From positions 1 to 6,768 of the forward strand of contig SKTA01000203.1 of the NCBI GenBank assembly GCA_007122745.1: a DNA stretch of 6,768 bases, in the 5' to 3' direction. The DNA is from Bacteroidales bacterium. GTDB lineage: Bacteria; Bacteroidota; Bacteroidia; Bacteroidales; UBA7960. A program made the translations under genes and the position numbers. Below the pieces are notes generated by a model. That model did no database searches. It was given only the letters and a program-made list of their open reading frames with translations, and was not told the origin of the DNA. This document shows positions 4,724 to 6,768 of this stretch, one piece after another; within the stretch, counting starts at the first letter, position 1, and every line of letters starts with the position of its first letter.

Positions 4724-6625
4724 ATGGGTGAACAAATAAAACACGAATGTGGCGTGGTGCTTCTGCGCCTCCTGAAGCCTTTGGAATATTACCTTTCAAA
4801 TTACGGAACAGCATTTTATGGCCTAAACAAGCTTTATCTTCTGATGGAGAAGCAGCACAACAGGGGCCAGGATGGCGCCGGTGTTGGTTGCATCAAGTTT
4901 GATGTCAGGCCGGGGTCGCGATACATGAACCGTATCAGAAGCAATAAAACCAATCCCATAAAAGACATCTTTGAACAGATCCATGGCAATATAAAAAAGG
5001 CGACGAAGCAACACCCTGAGTGTCTTAAAGACATTGATTGGCTGAAACGCCATCAGGATTTTACCGGGGAGCTGTTTCTCGGCCACCTTCGTTATGGAAC
5101 CTATGGCAGGAACCGCCTGGAGGACTGTCATCCCTTTCAGCGGGAAAACAACTGGATGTCGAAAAACCTGATGATCGCAGGTAATTTCAACCTTACTAAC
5201 GTAGATGAGCTTTTCGACAGTCTTGTACACATCGGACAACACCCAAGCGAAACCAGTGATACGGTAACCATTCTTGAGAAAATGGGTCATTTTCTTGATG
5301 ATGAGAATGAAGACCTCTACCGACATTTTAAAAAAGAGGGATACACGAAAAAAGAGATTTCCCCGTTGATTGCCCGCGACCTGGATCTTGCGCGGATTCT
5401 GTCCAATACCGGTAAATACTGGGACGGAGGTTATGTAGTTGCCGGAATGGTTGGTCACGGTGATGCGTTTGTGATGCGCGATCCGTCAGGCATTCGTCCG
5501 GCGTTCTATTACCGGGATGATGAGGTGGCCGTTGTTGCCAGCGAGCGTCCGGCGATACAAACGGCATTCAATGTTCCTTTGGACTCCATTGCGGAGATCC
5601 GGCCCGGACATGCATTGATCATCAAGCGCGACGGCAGGGTAGAGGAGAAGCTATGTAAAAACCCGGAAAAATCTGCAGCCTGCTCATTTGAGCGGATTTA
5701 TTTTTCGCGCGGAACGGATGCCGATATTTATCAGGAAAGAAAGCGACTGGGCCGCCAATTGGTTTCCGCCATCCTGAAAACGATACATTACGATTTTGAC
5801 CATACCATCTTCTCATACATTCCAAATACTGCAATTGCTGCATTTAAGGGGATGGTGGAAGGGATGAACGACTTTTGTGACACCGTTAAGAAAGACCGCA
5901 TCATGGAGATGCAGGGCCAATATGACCCCGAAAAGCTGGGGCAGATCCTGGCACTCAGGCCGCGTGTCGATCAGGTGGCGGTTAAAGATGCCAAGCTGCG
6001 CACCTTCATCACCGAAGACATGAAGCGGGATGAGCTGGTTGCGCATGTGTATGATGTCACCTACGGACTGGTCAGGGAAGGGGTTGACAACCTGGTGGTG
6101 ATCGACGATAGTATTGTCCGCGGTACCACATTGAGGCAAAGCATTGTAAGGATGCTTGACCGCCTTGGACCAAAATCGATAGTGATCGTCTCTTCGGCGC
6201 CCCAGATCCGCTACCCTGATTGCTATGGCATTGACATGACCAGGCTGGGAGATTTCATTGCCTTCCGCGCCGCCCTGGCCTTGTTAAGGGAAACAGGCCG
6301 GGAGGATGTGATCAATCTTGTTTATAAAGAATGCAAGGAACAATTGAAACGTCCGACACAGGATGTTGAAAATGTGGTTCGCGAAATATATCGTCCTTTC
6401 CGGCCGGAAGAGATTTCCTCAAAGATCGCCGAAATGCTGCATCCGCCAGAGGTGAAAGCAAGACTGGAAATTGTTTACCAGACCATTGAAGACCTGCACG
6501 CTGCCTGCCCCAACCACAAAGGTGACTGGTACTTTACCGGCAATTATCCAACCCCGGGCGGAAACAAAGTGGCGGTTCGGTCGTTTGTTAATTATATTGA
6601 AGGACGGAATGAACGCGCGTACTAA
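4724..6625 (+). CDS. purF: Amidophosphoribosyltransferase, long Bacteroidota-type PurF-like enzyme
   Basis: A class II glutamine amidotransferase fused to a phosphoribosyltransferase; PurF makes 5-phosphoribosylamine from PRPP and glutamine, the first step of de novo purine synthesis. From the ATG at 4724 it has 633 residues, against about 470-505 for ordinary PurF. Landmarks: ECGVV with nucleophile Cys9 after an 8-residue propeptide to be removed, NRGQDGAG (46-53), GHLRYGTYG (120-128), AGNFNLTN (152-159), SDT (178-180), RDPSGIRPAF (252-261), YFSRGTDADIY (326-336), the PRPP loop VVIDDSIVRGTT (458-469) and YPDCYGIDM (497-505). The extra length lies in several insertions. GNFN replaces the usual HNGN oxyanion-hole region, and no C-terminal Cys-x2-Cys of the B. 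subtilis iron-sulfur type is seen. The frame runs upstream to a TTG at 4649, but that part is repeat and promoter. I believe Bacteroidota often carry this form beside a standard PurF, so it may be a paralogue with a shifted role. Confidence 0.88.
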   Translation: MGEQIKHECGVVLLRLLKPLEYYLSNYGTAFYGLNKLYLLMEKQHNRGQDGAGVGCIKFDVRPGSRYMNRIRSNKTNPIKDIFEQIHGNIKKATKQHPECLKDIDWLKRHQDFTGELFLGHLRYGTYGRNRLEDCHPFQRENNWMSKNLMIAGNFNLTNVDELFDSLVHIGQHPSETSDTVTILEKMGHFLDDENEDLYRHFKKEGYTKKEISPLIARDLDLARILSNTGKYWDGGYVVAGMVGHGDAFVMRDPSGIRPAFYYRDDEVAVVASERPAIQTAFNVPLDSIAEIRPGHALIIKRDGRVEEKLCKNPEKSAACSFERIYFSRGTDADIYQERKRLGRQLVSAILKTIHYDFDHTIFSYIPNTAIAAFKGMVEGMNDFCDTVKKDRIMEMQGQYDPEKLGQILALRPRVDQVAVKDAKLRTFITEDMKRDELVAHVYDVTYGLVREGVDNLVVIDDSIVRGTTLRQSIVRMLDRLGPKSIVIVSSAPQIRYPDCYGIDMTRLGDFIAFRAALALLRETGREDVINLVYKECKEQLKRPTQDVENVVREIYRPFRPEEISSKIAEMLHPPEVKARLEIVYQTIEDLHAACPNHKGDWYFTGNYPTPGGNKVAVRSFVNYIEGRNERAY

Positions 6626-6626
6626 A

Positions 6627-6682
6627 CGATGGCCGATTATCGATGACCGATGACCGATTGTCAATTGTCAATTATCGATTGT
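6627..6682 (+). repeat. 7-bp tandem array after the PurF-like gene
   Basis: Eight consecutive heptamers start one base after the TAA stop, all fitting C-R-A-T-K-R-Y: for example CGATGGC (6627), CGATGAC (6641 and 6648), CGATTGT (6655 and 6676) and CAATTAT (6669). There are no indels. Positions 5 and 7 vary together (G with C in three units, T with T in five). TTTTT follows directly (6682-6686, sharing its first T with the last unit). Confidence 0.8.
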
Positions 6683-6709
6683 TTTTCTGCCGATAAAAAT
6701 TTCAGACCG

Positions 6710-6768
6710 ATGTCTAATTACATAAAAAACCTTATCCTGCAGGGGGAGCATCAGCGGCAGGATTTTAA
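6710..6768 (+). CDS. Start of an AlbA_2 / Schlafen-type putative DNA- or ATP-binding protein (3' partial)
   Basis: An ATG at 6710 opens 19 codons that run off the right edge (MSNYIKNLILQGEHQRQDF). The pattern L-I-x-Q-G-E-x-x-x-x-D-F is how many Bacteroidota proteins with an N-terminal AlbA_2 (Schlafen AlbA_2, formerly AAA_4) domain begin; there the Glu and the following E/D-F-K are conserved. Such proteins are often annotated as ATP-binding or helix-turn-helix transcriptional regulators, and their role is generally uncertain. No exact TAnnTTTG box is seen upstream. With so few residues the call is tentative. Confidence 0.55.
   Translation, partial: MSNYIKNLILQGEHQRQDF

Noticed and set aside
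6669..6686. CAAT/ATTG hairpin followed by TTTTT as a terminator for the PurF-like gene
   Set aside because: The stem is only four mostly A/T pairs and is part of the heptamer array; too weak to call, although the T-tract makes termination possible.

Overview
The window looks like chromosomal DNA from a member of the Bacteroidota, probably an environmental Bacteroidales or Marinilabiliales-type organism. This rests on three things: promoters with the TAnnTTTG -7 box typical of that phylum (exact matches before the tRNA, the adenosine deaminase and the PurF-like gene), start codons preceded by A/T-rich sequence rather than strong Shine-Dalgarno sites, and a 633-residue form of amidophosphoribosyltransferase that I associate with Bacteroidota. 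The genus cannot be read from the sequence.

Layout, left to right: (1) 1-1281, the 3' part of a lutB-like gene for an iron-sulfur lactate-oxidation subunit, cut by the left edge. (2) 1282-1406, a hairpin terminator placed between lutB and a convergent tRNA-Ala(GGC) gene, with the tRNA promoter. (3) 1523-2086, thpR (RNA 2',3'-cyclic phosphodiesterase), then 2230-3120, a fructosamine/ketosamine kinase. (4) 3121-3537, a long gap of repeat fragments that ends in a promoter and a structured leader. (5) 3538-4641, adenosine deaminase, then 4724-6625, the PurF-like enzyme, each with its own TACCTTTG promoter box. (6) 6710 to the right edge, the first 19 codons of a gene whose start resembles the AlbA_2 (Schlafen-type) domain family.

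The genes are mostly housekeeping metabolism: lactate oxidation, RNA end processing or repair, protein deglycation, purine salvage (adenosine to inosine), and a first-step de novo purine enzyme or paralogue. The last two share a pathway and the same promoter box, but they appear to be separate transcription units.

The least expected signal is between the genes. Each of the four complete plus-strand genes is followed, within 0-5 bases of its stop codon, by a degenerate tandem array with a strict 7- or 8-base period. The arrays differ in sequence, but those on either side of the kinase gene share a 15-base block in inverted orientation. I see no defence system, CRISPR, integrase or transposase.
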